Assembly: GCA_005808475.1 (NCBI GenBank)
Contig: SYLY01000333.1
Coordinates: 1-64,000 of the forward strand
Direction of reading: 5' to 3'
Length of the DNA stretch: 64,000 nt
From: Acidobacteriota bacterium
Lineage (GTDB): Bacteria; Acidobacteriota; Terriglobia; Bryobacterales; Bryobacteraceae
The notes beneath the pieces were generated by a model. It ran no database searches. It worked only from the letters and a program-made list of their open reading frames with translations, and was not told the origin of the DNA. The position numbers and the translations under genes were made by a program. Positions within the stretch are counted from its first letter, which is position 1. Each line of letters starts with the position of its first letter. This document shows positions 50,880 to 59,523 of the stretch, piece after piece.

Positions 50880-52706
50880 ATGGATCTCCGCGATAAGGCC
50901 GCCCTCTTGCCGCTGGACCCGGGCGTTTACCTTTATAAGGATCCGCACGGGAAGGTCCTCTATGTCGGCAAGGCGAAGAACCTCCGCAATCGCGTCCGGT
51001 CCTACTTCAACGAAGACCGCCTCGCCGACTCGCGCACCGGCTCGCTGATCGCCGAAGCCGCTTCCATCGACTACATCCTCGTCGACAACGAGAAGGAAGC
51101 GCTCGCTCTCGAAAACAACCTCATCAAGGAGTACAAGCCGCGGTTCAACGTCCTGCTGCGCGACGACAAGACGTATCCGTACATCAAGCTCACCACGGAA
51201 AAGTATCCGCGCGTTTACGTGACGCGCCGCCTGGTGAAGGGACACGGCTATTTCGGACCGTATTTCCCAGGCAATCTGGCGCACCGGCTGGTGGACTTCA
51301 TCCACCGGAACTTCAAGGTCCCATCCTGCAACATCGACCTGGGCCGCACCCACCCGGCTCCGTGCCTCGAGTTCCACATCCACCGCTGCCTGGGTCCGTG
51401 TGTCGCCGGGCTGACCACGGACGACGCCTACTCCGCCGCCGTGCGCGATGTCCGCCTGTTCCTCGAGGGCAAGACGCGCGACCTGGCCGCGCAACTCCGC
51501 CGCCGGATGCAGGAGGCCTCGGCGAGCCTCGAGTTCGAGCGCGCGGCCGCGTTGCGCGATTTGGTGGCGACCGTGGAAGAGGTGGAAGAGCGGCAGAAGA
51601 TGGCGGCCGCGTCCGGCGACAACACCGACATCCTGGCGGTGCACGCCGAACCGCCGCTGGTCGCCGCGAATCTGTTCCACTTGCGCAACGGCCGGATCGT
51701 CGACCGCCGCGAGTTCTTCTGGGAAGACCGCTCCGACTTCGATGCCTCCGAGTTCGTCTCCGGCCTGCTCCTGCAGCTCTACGCCGATCACCTGCCGATC
51801 CCCGAGCATGTCCACGTCTCCACCGACTTCGAAGATCGCGACGTCCTCGAGGAACTCCTCACCGAGAAGCGCGGCCGCCGCGTGGAGATCCACACGCCGC
51901 AACGCGGGCAGAAGCGGGCCATGCTCGATCTGGTGGAGACCAATGCCCGCCACAGCTTCGAACAGCGGTTCCGCGTGATGGCTCCGGCGGCGGAGGCCGT
52001 TCTCGCCGCTTTCCAGGAGACGTTGTCGCTGCCCGCGCCGCCCGAGCGCATCGAGTGCTTCGACATCTCGCACATCCAGGGAACCGACAAGGTGGCGAGC
52101 ATGGTGGTGTGGGAGAACGGCAAGATGAACAAGTCGCTCTACCGGAAGTTCATTATTCGAACCGTGGAGGGCAACGACGATTTCGCTTCCATGCGCGAAG
52201 TGGTGGGGCGGCGCTATTCCCGAGTGAAGGAAGAGGGCTGCAAGATGCCCTCGCTCGTGCTGGTGGACGGGGGGCTCGGCCAGTTGCACGCGGCCGCCGA
52301 AACCCTGGAGGCGTTGGGACTGGCGAGCCAGCCGCTGGCGTCGATCGCCAAGCGTGAGGAGCTCATCTACGTCTACGGCCAGGAAGACGAACCGATCCAG
52401 TTGGATCGCTTCTCGCCGGTGCTCCACGTGGTGCAGACCATTCGCGACGAGGCGCACCGCTTCGCTGTCACGTTCCACCGCCAGCAGCGTGGCGCGTCCC
52501 GCCTGGCGAGCGAACTGGGCAAGATTCCCGGCGTGGGACCGATCACCGTCAGGAAGCTACTGAAGGGGCTCGGTAGCCTGGACGCGGTGAAGAAGGCCTC
52601 GCGAGAATCGCTGGCGAGCGTGGTGGGCCCGGCGGCGGCGAGGAGGATTCACGGCCACTACCATTCAGCGGCCCTGGCTCAGCCTGCGGGCGAGAATGTC
52701 GGGTAG
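50880..52706 (+). CDS. uvrC: Excinuclease ABC subunit C
   Basis: A 608 aa protein, the dual-incision nuclease of nucleotide excision repair, working with UvrA and UvrB. GIY-YIG domain at the N-terminus (GVYLYKDPHGKVLYVGKAKN), a UVR (UvrB-binding) motif in the middle, the RNase H-like endonuclease region (RIECFDISHIQG, LVDGGLGQLHAA), and a C-terminal helix-hairpin-helix (KIPGVGPITVRKLLKGLGSL). ATG 50880 gives the standard N-terminus. The 3' end overlaps the convergent phosphoesterase by 42 bases. Confidence 0.97.
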   Translation: MDLRDKAALLPLDPGVYLYKDPHGKVLYVGKAKNLRNRVRSYFNEDRLADSRTGSLIAEAASIDYILVDNEKEALALENNLIKEYKPRFNVLLRDDKTYPYIKLTTEKYPRVYVTRRLVKGHGYFGPYFPGNLAHRLVDFIHRNFKVPSCNIDLGRTHPAPCLEFHIHRCLGPCVAGLTTDDAYSAAVRDVRLFLEGKTRDLAAQLRRRMQEASASLEFERAAALRDLVATVEEVEERQKMAAASGDNTDILAVHAEPPLVAANLFHLRNGRIVDRREFFWEDRSDFDASEFVSGLLLQLYADHLPIPEHVHVSTDFEDRDVLEELLTEKRGRRVEIHTPQRGQKRAMLDLVETNARHSFEQRFRVMAPAAEAVLAAFQETLSLPAPPERIECFDISHIQGTDKVASMVVWENGKMNKSLYRKFIIRTVEGNDDFASMREVVGRRYSRVKEEGCKMPSLVLVDGGLGQLHAAAETLEALGLASQPLASIAKREELIYVYGQEDEPIQLDRFSPVLHVVQTIRDEAHRFAVTFHRQQRGASRLASELGKIPGVGPITVRKLLKGLGSLDAVKKASRESLASVVGPAAARRIHGHYHSAALAQPAGENVG

Positions 52707-53408
52707 CTTGGCCGCCACGATCTTCTTCGCCGCGGTCTCGACATCGTACTTGCAGCGGCGGTAGACCAGCAGCCGGTCTTCGGGGATGAAGAGCGCCCAC
52801 GCCGCCCTCGAATCGTGGTCTCGCGGCTGGCCCACCGAACCTGGATTCACCAGATACCACGCATCGTCCTGGAGCCGCGTTTCCAGCCGGTCCTGCTTGG
52901 CGGGCGTCGCGCCCATGCCGATCACCGCGCGCTGGATGAACTGGAATCCGCCCTGGATGTGGGTGTGGCCGAAGAACGTCACGGGGCTCATCAGGGAGGA
53001 CTCACACATCGCTGCCTCGCTGGCGGAGACGACGTATTCGTCTTCGTCGCCAGGCGACCCATGCACGACCTCGAACCCGCCGAGCGCCATGGGTCCCATC
53101 GGCAGCCGCGCCAGGTATTCGTGGTTCTCCTCGCTCAGCACCGACTGCGTCCACATCGTCGACTTTTGCGCGGCGGGATTGAACCATTCCAGATCGACCA
53201 GACCGACACATGCTTTGTCGTGATTGCCGCGAATGGTGGCGGCGTGGCTCTGCCTGGCCCAATCGGTGACGGCGTTCGGATCGGCGCCATAGCCGACCAA
53301 GTCGCCGCAACATACGATCCGGTCGTAGCCGTCGCGATCGGCCTCCTCCAGAACGGCCTGTAGAGCCTCCCAGTTGGAGTGGATGTCACTGAGAATCAGG
53401 TAGCGCAC
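52665..53408 (-). CDS. Metallophosphoesterase (YfcE/DevT-like)
   Basis: A 247 aa cytoplasmic protein. Calcineurin-like motifs: LSDIHSNWEAL, CCGDLVGYGADP, IRGNHDKA, and FGHTHIQ. The family hydrolyses phosphodiesters or phosphoproteins; the substrate is unknown. Its start overlaps the stop of the upstream membrane phosphoesterase by 13 bases, so the two form an operon. Confidence 0.9.
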   Translation of the reverse strand: MRYLILSDIHSNWEALQAVLEEADRDGYDRIVCCGDLVGYGADPNAVTDWARQSHAATIRGNHDKACVGLVDLEWFNPAAQKSTMWTQSVLSEENHEYLARLPMGPMALGGFEVVHGSPGDEDEYVVSASEAAMCESSLMSPVTFFGHTHIQGGFQFIQRAVIGMGATPAKQDRLETRLQDDAWYLVNPGSVGQPRDHDSRAAWALFIPEDRLLVYRRCKYDVETAAKKIVAAKLPDILARRLSQGR

Positions 53409-54541
53409 AGGCGAATCAGCGCCACCTCGGGGGGAGCTCCCAGACGAACCGGCATTCCAACCGTGCCCAGCCCGCGGGACACGTAAAGCGACCGGCCCTC
53501 CTTCTCATAGAGTCCATAGACGTAGGGCGTATAAAACCGCGTCAAGTTCAAGTGCTGGTGCAAGTATTCGACCGTGATCTGGCCGCCGTGCGTGTGGCCG
53601 GCGATTGTCAAATCGTAACCCAATTCCACGGCCCGATGGAAGACGTCCGGGTTGTGGGAAAGTAATACACTCAACCCCTCCCCGTGGTCCGTCCCCTCGA
53701 CCGCCGTGAGATAGGGCTTGCGGAACTGCTGGTAGTCGACGCCGGTTATGTTCAACCGCGCCGATCCGAATCGCAGTTCGGCGCGGTCCTGGCGCAGAAA
53801 ACGGATGCCGGTGCGCGCCCCGCGCGACGCGACGTAGTCTTCGCATTCGGAATAGCGTTCGTGATTGCCCATGCAGCCGAAAACTCCGGCCTCCGCCTTC
53901 AACTTCGTCAAACGCTCGAGACAGATGTCGAGCGGGTCCTTGCGGTCCGTGATGAGATCGCCGGTCAGCAACGTGATGTGAGGTCTGCCTTCGTTGGCCA
54001 TATCGATCGCGCGGTCCAGATCGCGAGGGGAAAAGAAGGGGCTCAGATGGATATCGGTGATCTGCGCCAGCCGCAGTCCATCCAGGTCCTTCGGTAAACC
54101 CTTCACTTTCACCGTGACTTCACGCGTCTCCATCTGGTGGCGCCCGATGAACAGGCCATAGCCGAGCGCGGCCACCGGAGCCGTCATCGCTAGGTCGGCG
54201 GCTCCGCGCAGCAGCCGCCGGCGTTCGGGCAGCACGGGAATCGCGAGGCCCGCGGCCACACGGTCCAGCGCGAACGCGATGATCGATACGAACGCCCACA
54301 CATGCCCCGCGCCCCGGATCCAAGCCGGAATCTGCCATAACGGCACCGCATGGCGAATCGGATAAAAGGCAAGCGAATAGGCCGCCACCATCAGACCGGC
54401 TCCCAGGCGGGCGCCCCACTCGAAACGGGGGGTCCACGCCGGCCCGAACCGGGCGGAGAACGAGCGGCCGAGCGCCCGCTGCGCGTACAGCGCCAGGCAG
54501 AGAACTGTCAACGCCGGGATTTCCCTGAGTATCGACTCCAT
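53396..54541 (-). CDS. Membrane-anchored metallophosphoesterase
   Basis: About 381 aa. The N-terminal third has about four membrane helices (ALTVLCLALYAQRAL; GAGLMVAAYSLAFYPI; VWAFVSIIAFALDRV; ALGYGLFIG). The catalytic domain follows with AQITDIHLSPFFS, LTGDLITDRKD, GNHERYSE, LSHNPDVF and IAGHTHGGQI. This resembles the YkuE/UDP-diacylglucosamine-type envelope phosphoesterases. GTG 54559 is a longer alternative start. Divergent from the PfkB gene. Confidence 0.88.
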   Translation of the reverse strand: MESILREIPALTVLCLALYAQRALGRSFSARFGPAWTPRFEWGARLGAGLMVAAYSLAFYPIRHAVPLWQIPAWIRGAGHVWAFVSIIAFALDRVAAGLAIPVLPERRRLLRGAADLAMTAPVAALGYGLFIGRHQMETREVTVKVKGLPKDLDGLRLAQITDIHLSPFFSPRDLDRAIDMANEGRPHITLLTGDLITDRKDPLDICLERLTKLKAEAGVFGCMGNHERYSECEDYVASRGARTGIRFLRQDRAELRFGSARLNITGVDYQQFRKPYLTAVEGTDHGEGLSVLLSHNPDVFHRAVELGYDLTIAGHTHGGQITVEYLHQHLNLTRFYTPYVYGLYEKEGRSLYVSRGLGTVGMPVRLGAPPEVALIRLCAT

Positions 54542-54611
54542 GAGATGCGGTTCAGCCACGATTCTAGCGCGTGGGCTGTCCCCTCTTATCGGGTGGTCCG
54601 GCGGCTCACGT

Positions 54612-54617
54612 TACAAT
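54612..54617 (+). promoter_or_regulatory. -10 element TACAAT, leaderless-type spacing
   Basis: Six bases before ATG 54624. Confidence 0.5.
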
Positions 54618-54623
54618 CGAAGG

Positions 54624-55556
54624 ATGTCATCTCTTTTGGTGGTGGGTTCGCTCGCCTACGACGCGGTCGAAACCCCTCACGGCAAGGTCGACCGAATGCT
54701 CGGCGGCGCCTGCACCTACATCGCGCTCTCGGCCAGCTATTTCACGAAATCGGCGATCGTCGGCGTCGTCGGCGAGGATTTCGCCGCGGAAGACGCCGGT
54801 CTTCTCACCTCCCGCGGCATCGACGTGGAAGGCATGGAACGCGTCCCCGGAAAGACGTTCTTCTGGGCCGGCAAGTACACGCCCGACATGAACGACCGCG
54901 AGACGCTCGTCACCGATCTCAACGTCTTCGCCACGTTCGACCCCAAACTGCCCCCGTCGTATCGCGGCATTCCGTACCTGTTCCTCGGCAACATCCAGCC
55001 TACGCTGCAGCGCAACGTGCGCGCCCAGATGTCCGGCCCCCGGCTCGTCGGCGGCGACACCATGAACTACTGGATCGCCGACCATCGCGCCGACCTGCTC
55101 GCCACGATCAGGGACTGGAACTTCCTGCTGATCAACGATGGCGAGGCGCGGCTGCTGTCCGGCAAGACCAACCTCAAACAGGCCGCTGAAACGATCATGG
55201 CGATGGGTCCCGGCGTGGTGATCATCAAGCGCGGCGAGTACGGCGCGCTGCTGTTCGTCCGCCACAACGGCAGTCTCCGCTGGTTCGCCGCGCCCGGCTA
55301 CCTGCTCGACCAGGTCTACGATCCCACCGGCGCGGGCGATTGCTTCGCCGGCGGATTCATGGGCTATCTCGCCAGCCGGGACCTGGACCTTTCCCACGCC
55401 GATACCGACCCTCGCGAGATGCTGCGCGCGGTCATCTACGGATCGGTGATGGGCAGCTTCTGCTGCGAACGCTTCGGAGTCGATCGCTTCCGCACTCTGA
55501 CCCGAACCGAGATCGACGCCCGTTTCCAGGAGTTCCAAGACGCAACGGCGTTCTGA
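54624..55556 (+). CDS. PfkB-family carbohydrate/nucleoside kinase
   Basis: A 310 aa cytoplasmic kinase. The N-terminus (LLVVGSLAYDAVETPHGK, MLGGACTYIALSAS) and the ATP-site signature DPTGAGDCFAGGFMGY, with catalytic Asp, are clear. Length and sequence are close to the adenosine/ribokinase branch, but the phosphorylated substrate cannot be read. TACAAT six bases upstream supports the ATG. Confidence 0.93.
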   Translation: MSSLLVVGSLAYDAVETPHGKVDRMLGGACTYIALSASYFTKSAIVGVVGEDFAAEDAGLLTSRGIDVEGMERVPGKTFFWAGKYTPDMNDRETLVTDLNVFATFDPKLPPSYRGIPYLFLGNIQPTLQRNVRAQMSGPRLVGGDTMNYWIADHRADLLATIRDWNFLLINDGEARLLSGKTNLKQAAETIMAMGPGVVIIKRGEYGALLFVRHNGSLRWFAAPGYLLDQVYDPTGAGDCFAGGFMGYLASRDLDLSHADTDPREMLRAVIYGSVMGSFCCERFGVDRFRTLTRTEIDARFQEFQDATAF

Positions 55557-55740
55557 GACCGCGTTTGCGGCGCTGGCCGCCTGCGTAATCTGCCTGTCAG
55601 CGCTCGCGTGGTTCCACGCCCACGGCTACCTGCTGTACTTCGGGGACGCGGCGGCCCATCTGAACATCGCGCGCCGGATCCTCGATTCGCGCACACCCCA
55701 CTCCGACCAGACCGGTTCGCCGTGGCTGCCGTTACCCCCC
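55557..55740 (+). other. In-frame upstream extension of the GT39-like gene without a canonical start codon
   Basis: The frame of the following gene is open from 55501. From about 55558 it reads a membrane helix (TAFAALAACVICLSALAWF) then YLLYFGDAAAHLNIARR, which looks like the conserved first loop of GT39-type transferases. No ATG, GTG or TTG occurs in this frame before 55741. CTG codons at 55573 or 55594, or a sequencing or frameshift event, could supply the true start. Confidence 0.55.
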
Positions 55741-57117
55741 GTGGCGATGATGCCGCTGGTGGGGAACGACGGGTTGTGGCGATCGGGATTGGCGGGCGGA
55801 ATCCCGGCGGCGGCCGCCAACGCGATCGCGGCGCTGCTGCTCTTCCTGGTGGCGCGCGATTGGCTGGGCCGGCTCGGCGGATGGCTCGCCATGGCGCTGT
55901 TCCTGGCCAATCCGAACGTGCTCTACCTCGGATCGATTCCGATGACGGAGCCGTTCTTCTTCGCCGCGTTCTTCGGGCTGCTGTGGGCGTCGTCACGCGC
56001 GGCGGGAAGCGGATCCTTGGGATGGGCGGCGGCCGCCGGCGGATTCGCGCTGGCCGGCACGATGATTCGCTATGAGGGCTGGTTCCTGCTGCCGTTTGCC
56101 GCGCTCTACATCGCGCGTACACGGCTACCGGCCGCGATTCTCTTCGGCGCCATCGCCGGTCTCGGCCCCGCGTACTGGCTGCTCCACAACCTGTGGCTGG
56201 ACGGCGATCCGTTCTCCTTCTACCACGGACCCTATTCGCACAAAGCGATCTACCAGCGCGCGTTGGACGCCAAAACCGGCCGCCATCCCGGCGACCACGA
56301 GTTCTTCAACGCGATCCGCTATGTCGCCGCTTCCGCCCGGTTGGCGGCGGGATGGCCGCTGGCCGTCCTCGGCTTGGTGGGCGCGGCCGCGATGATCCGG
56401 CGCAAGCTGTACGCTCCGTCAGGTCTGTTGTGCCTGCCTCCGCTGTTCTACATGTGGAGCATGTACGGCGGCGGATCGCCGATCTTCGTGCCTCATCTGT
56501 GGCCGCACACCTGGTACAACACGCGATACGGGCTGGCTGCGATTCCATTGTTCGCCGTGGGCGCCGCCGCGTTCCTGTGCGCGATACCCGGCGGAGCGCG
56601 CCGCTTCACCGCGCCGGCGATTCTGGCCGTGGCGTCGATCCCCTGGTTGATCGCCCCGGCGCCGGAAGGCTGGATCTGCTGGAAAGAATCGCAAGTGAAT
56701 TCGGATGCCCGGCGCGCGTGGACCGCCCAGGCGGCCGCCTACCTGCGCGAACACTACCGCGGCGGCGGGATCGTCAGTACGTTCGGCGATGCCGCCGGCG
56801 TGTATCAGGAGGCGGGGATTCCACTGCGGGAGACAGTCAACGAGTGCAACCAACCGCACTTCATGGCCCTGCTGGCCCGGCCCGACCTGTTCCTGCGGGA
56901 AGAATGGGCCGTGGCCATGGAAGGCGATGCCGTCGATCGCGCGCTGCATCGCGCGATTCGCACCGGACCCCGCTACCAGTGCGTACGGACGATCCGCGTG
57001 CCGGGCGCGCCGGCGGTCCGCATCTGGCGCTTCCGGTCAAGGGCAGGATTGAAGTCGCCGGGGGACGCCGAGATCGAGGAGGCGCGCAAGGCCTGGGAAG
57101 AGGCGGAGGAGCGATGA
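55741..57117 (+). CDS. GT39-like (ArnT/PMT-type) membrane glycosyltransferase
   Basis: 458 codons from the first canonical start, GTG 55741; the real protein probably begins further upstream (see the 55557-55740 entry). At least nine membrane helices (AIAALLLFLVARDWL; GWLAMALFLANPNVLYLG; PFFFAAFFGLLWAS; and so on) with a C-terminal soluble part. It resembles lipid-linked-sugar-dependent membrane mannosyl/arabinosyl transferases. Its stop overlaps the dapF-like start (ATGA). Confidence 0.72.
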   Translation: MAMMPLVGNDGLWRSGLAGGIPAAAANAIAALLLFLVARDWLGRLGGWLAMALFLANPNVLYLGSIPMTEPFFFAAFFGLLWASSRAAGSGSLGWAAAAGGFALAGTMIRYEGWFLLPFAALYIARTRLPAAILFGAIAGLGPAYWLLHNLWLDGDPFSFYHGPYSHKAIYQRALDAKTGRHPGDHEFFNAIRYVAASARLAAGWPLAVLGLVGAAAMIRRKLYAPSGLLCLPPLFYMWSMYGGGSPIFVPHLWPHTWYNTRYGLAAIPLFAVGAAAFLCAIPGGARRFTAPAILAVASIPWLIAPAPEGWICWKESQVNSDARRAWTAQAAAYLREHYRGGGIVSTFGDAAGVYQEAGIPLRETVNECNQPHFMALLARPDLFLREEWAVAMEGDAVDRALHRAIRTGPRYQCVRTIRVPGAPAVRIWRFRSRAGLKSPGDAEIEEARKAWEEAEER

Positions 57118-57920
57118 CGATTCCGTTCTGGAAAGCGCACGGCGCGGGCAACGATTTCCTGTACACGTTCCCGGACGGATCGGACTTGGCGGAGGAAACC
57201 CTGCCTCGGCTGGCGGCCGCGATCTGCCACAGGAACACGGGGGTCGGCGCGGATGGCTGGTATCTGGTGGGCGTGCCGGGCCCGGATGGCGCGGATGCGA
57301 AGATCCGGCTGTTCAACTCGGACGGGTCGGCCGCGGAGCTTTCGGGGAATGGGACGCGTGGGGCGGCCGCGGTGCTGCTGGAGGCAGGAATGGTCCGGGG
57401 TCCTCGGGTGATCATCGCTACCGGAGCTGGCGCCGTGGAACTAGAAGTTACGGTACGAAGGGGGCCCGAGTACCACATCGCGATGCGCCTTCCGCCTCCC
57501 GTCGTGTTGGACGCCCACGCGACGATCGAGGGCTCGAGCGCCGCGATACTCGATGTGGGCAATCCGCAGTGCGCCGTGCCGGTGGATTCGCTCGACTTCG
57601 ATTGGCGCGCGCCCGGCGCGGCGCTCGAGGGGCATCCTCGATTCCCGGCGCGAACCAACGTATCGTTTTTCCGCCGCCTGGACGATAGAACAATTGAGGC
57701 GCGCTTCTATGAGCGCGGCGCCGGACCGACTCTCAGTTCCGGCACCGGCTCGGTGGGCGCGGCGGTTGCGGCCATCGTGCGCCGGTTGGTGGAGTCGCCG
57801 GTCACGGTGATCACCGAAGGCGGGCGTCTCACGGTGGGTTGGGGCGGGTCCGGCGAGCCGGCGATGCTGACCGGCCCGGCGGCGGTGACCGTCCGGGGAG
57901 TTTGGTTCGCCGCGCTATAA
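57114..57920 (+). CDS. DapF-like diaminopimelate epimerase homologue lacking both catalytic cysteines
   Basis: A 268 aa protein with the full DapF fold pattern: KAHGAGNDFLY at the N-terminus, FNSDGSAAELSGNGTR (66-82), DVGNPQCAVPV, RTNVSFF and YERGAGPTLSSGTGS (199-213). In DapF the two bases are Cys in (E/M)CGNGxR and in xxCGTG; here they are Ser77 and Ser209. The protein may not work as a normal two-base epimerase. It is translationally coupled to the GT39-like gene. Keeping the dapF name without proof would be unsafe. Confidence 0.88.
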   Translation: MTIPFWKAHGAGNDFLYTFPDGSDLAEETLPRLAAAICHRNTGVGADGWYLVGVPGPDGADAKIRLFNSDGSAAELSGNGTRGAAAVLLEAGMVRGPRVIIATGAGAVELEVTVRRGPEYHIAMRLPPPVVLDAHATIEGSSAAILDVGNPQCAVPVDSLDFDWRAPGAALEGHPRFPARTNVSFFRRLDDRTIEARFYERGAGPTLSSGTGSVGAAVAAIVRRLVESPVTVITEGGRLTVGWGGSGEPAMLTGPAAVTVRGVWFAAL

Positions 57921-57921
57921 T
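57916..57921 (+). promoter_or_regulatory. -10 element TATAAT before the UDP-sugar dehydrogenase
   Basis: A perfect TATAAT at the dapF-like stop codon. No clear -35 is seen at 17 bases. The predicted leader is about 20 bases. Confidence 0.45.
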
Positions 57922-57947
57922 ACTGGGAAATAGAGAGCTATCAACGA

Positions 57948-59267
57948 ATGGAATCAGTCAAAGTGTCAATCGCGGGACAACTGGCGGAACGCATCAAGAC
58001 CCGCGAAGCCAAGTGCGGAGTCGTGGGACTGGGATACGTGGGTCTGCCCCTCGCCGTCGAGTTCGCCAAGATCGGATTTAGAGTCACCGGCTTCGATGTC
58101 CAGGGCTCGAAGGTGGAGCAGATCACGGCAGGCAACTCCTACATCCAGGACATTCCCACGGCCGAGGTCGCGCCGCTGGTGCAGAACGGCAAGCTCCGCG
58201 CCACCACCGACTTCTCGTTGATCGCCGAGATGGATACGATCAACATCTGCGTCCCCACGCCGCTGGGCAAGACAAAAGATCCGGACATGAGCTTCATCGA
58301 GAGCGCGTGCAAGGACATCGCCAAGTACCTCAAGCCGGGCACGCTCGTAATCCTGGAATCGACCACCTATCCCGGAACGACGGAGGAATTCGTCCGGCCG
58401 ATGATCGAGCGCGCCGACCTGCGGGTGGGGGAAGAGATCTTCCTGTGCTTCTCGCCGGAACGCGTCGATCCCGGCAATCCGCACTTCCAGACGAAGAATA
58501 TCCCGAAGGTCGTGGGCGGAACCACTCCCCGCTGCACCGATCTCGGCAAACTCCTCTACGCCCAGGCTCTCGATCGTGTCGTACCGGTGAGCTCCACCCA
58601 GGTGGCGGAGATGGTCAAACTGCTCGAGAACACGTTCCGCATGATCAATATTGGCCTGGTCAACGAACTGGCCGTCATGTGCGGCCGCATGAACATCGAC
58701 GTTTGGGAGATCATCGACGCCGCCGCGACCAAGCCGTTCGGCTTCATGCCCTTCTACCCCGGTCCCGGCCTGGGCGGACACTGCATTCCGATCGATCCCT
58801 TCTATCTGTCGTGGAAATCGAAGCAGGCCGGTTTCGAAGCCCGCTTCATCGAACTCGCCGGACACGTCAACGGCCATATGCCGCACTACGTGGTGGAAAA
58901 AGTGCAGACCGCGCTCAACGATCGCGAACTGCCCATCAAGGGCCGTCACATTCACATCCACGGCGTGGCCTACAAGAAAGACATCGACGACATGCGGGAG
59001 TCGCCGGCCATCGACATCGTTCACCTGTTGATGCAGCGCGGCGCAAAGATCACCTACAGCGATCCGTACGTGCCCGTGTTCCGGGTCGACAAGGAAGAGT
59101 TGTTCGCGCAGGATCCGATTCAGTGCGCCGCGCAGGCGGACTGCGTCGTGATCATCACCAACCACACCGATTCGCCCTATGCCAGCATCGTCGAGAAGGC
59201 CAAGCTGATCGTCGACACGCGCAACGCGCTCAAGGGCTACAAGTCCAAAAACATCGTCCGTCTCTAG
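57948..59267 (+). CDS. Nucleotide-sugar dehydrogenase (UDP-GlcNAc/UDP-Glc type)
   Basis: A 439 aa enzyme oxidising the C6 alcohol of a UDP-sugar to the acid using two NAD. NAD site GVVGLGYVGLPLA, catalytic Cys in GPGLGGHCIPIDPFYLSWK, and C-terminal domain AYKKDIDDMRESPAIDI. The sequence is closest in style to WbpA/TviB-type UDP-GlcNAc 6-dehydrogenases used for polysaccharide synthesis, but UDP-glucose is not excluded. Confidence 0.92.
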   Translation: MESVKVSIAGQLAERIKTREAKCGVVGLGYVGLPLAVEFAKIGFRVTGFDVQGSKVEQITAGNSYIQDIPTAEVAPLVQNGKLRATTDFSLIAEMDTINICVPTPLGKTKDPDMSFIESACKDIAKYLKPGTLVILESTTYPGTTEEFVRPMIERADLRVGEEIFLCFSPERVDPGNPHFQTKNIPKVVGGTTPRCTDLGKLLYAQALDRVVPVSSTQVAEMVKLLENTFRMINIGLVNELAVMCGRMNIDVWEIIDAAATKPFGFMPFYPGPGLGGHCIPIDPFYLSWKSKQAGFEARFIELAGHVNGHMPHYVVEKVQTALNDRELPIKGRHIHIHGVAYKKDIDDMRESPAIDIVHLLMQRGAKITYSDPYVPVFRVDKEELFAQDPIQCAAQADCVVIITNHTDSPYASIVEKAKLIVDTRNALKGYKSKNIVRL

Positions 59268-59283
59268 ACTCCGCCGATTCCGC

Positions 59284-59496
59284 GTGGAAGCCTCGATCCG
59301 AGTCAGCGTCAACGGCCAGATCCGTCCGGTTCCGGCGGGGCTGACCGTGCTCGGATTGCTGGGGTTCCTCGAAATCGCGCCCGATCGGGTGGCTGTGGAG
59401 TTGAATCGCGAGATCGCGCCCAAGGCATCGTGGGACACGGCTTTGGTCGGCGACGGCGCTTCCATCGAGATTGTTCAGTTCGTGGGCGGCGGCTAA
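59284..59496 (+). CDS. thiS: Sulfur carrier protein ThiS
   Basis: A 70 aa beta-grasp protein ending in VQFVGGG, with the C-terminal Gly-Gly that is adenylated by ThiF and thiocarboxylated for the thiamin thiazole. Pattern VSVNGQIRPVPAGLTVLGLLGFL and RVAVELNREI are typical. The start is GTG 59284. No thiG or thiF is next to it; it lies alone between the UDP-sugar dehydrogenase and a DUF6351 gene. Confidence 0.88.
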   Translation: MEASIRVSVNGQIRPVPAGLTVLGLLGFLEIAPDRVAVELNREIAPKASWDTALVGDGASIEIVQFVGGG

Positions 59497-59510
59497 AGGC
59501 TGCCGCGGTT

Positions 59511-59516
59511 TATAGT
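59511..59516 (+). promoter_or_regulatory. -10 element TATAGT, leaderless-type spacing
   Basis: Seven bases before ATG 59524. Confidence 0.45.
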
Positions 59517-59523
59517 GAAGGGC

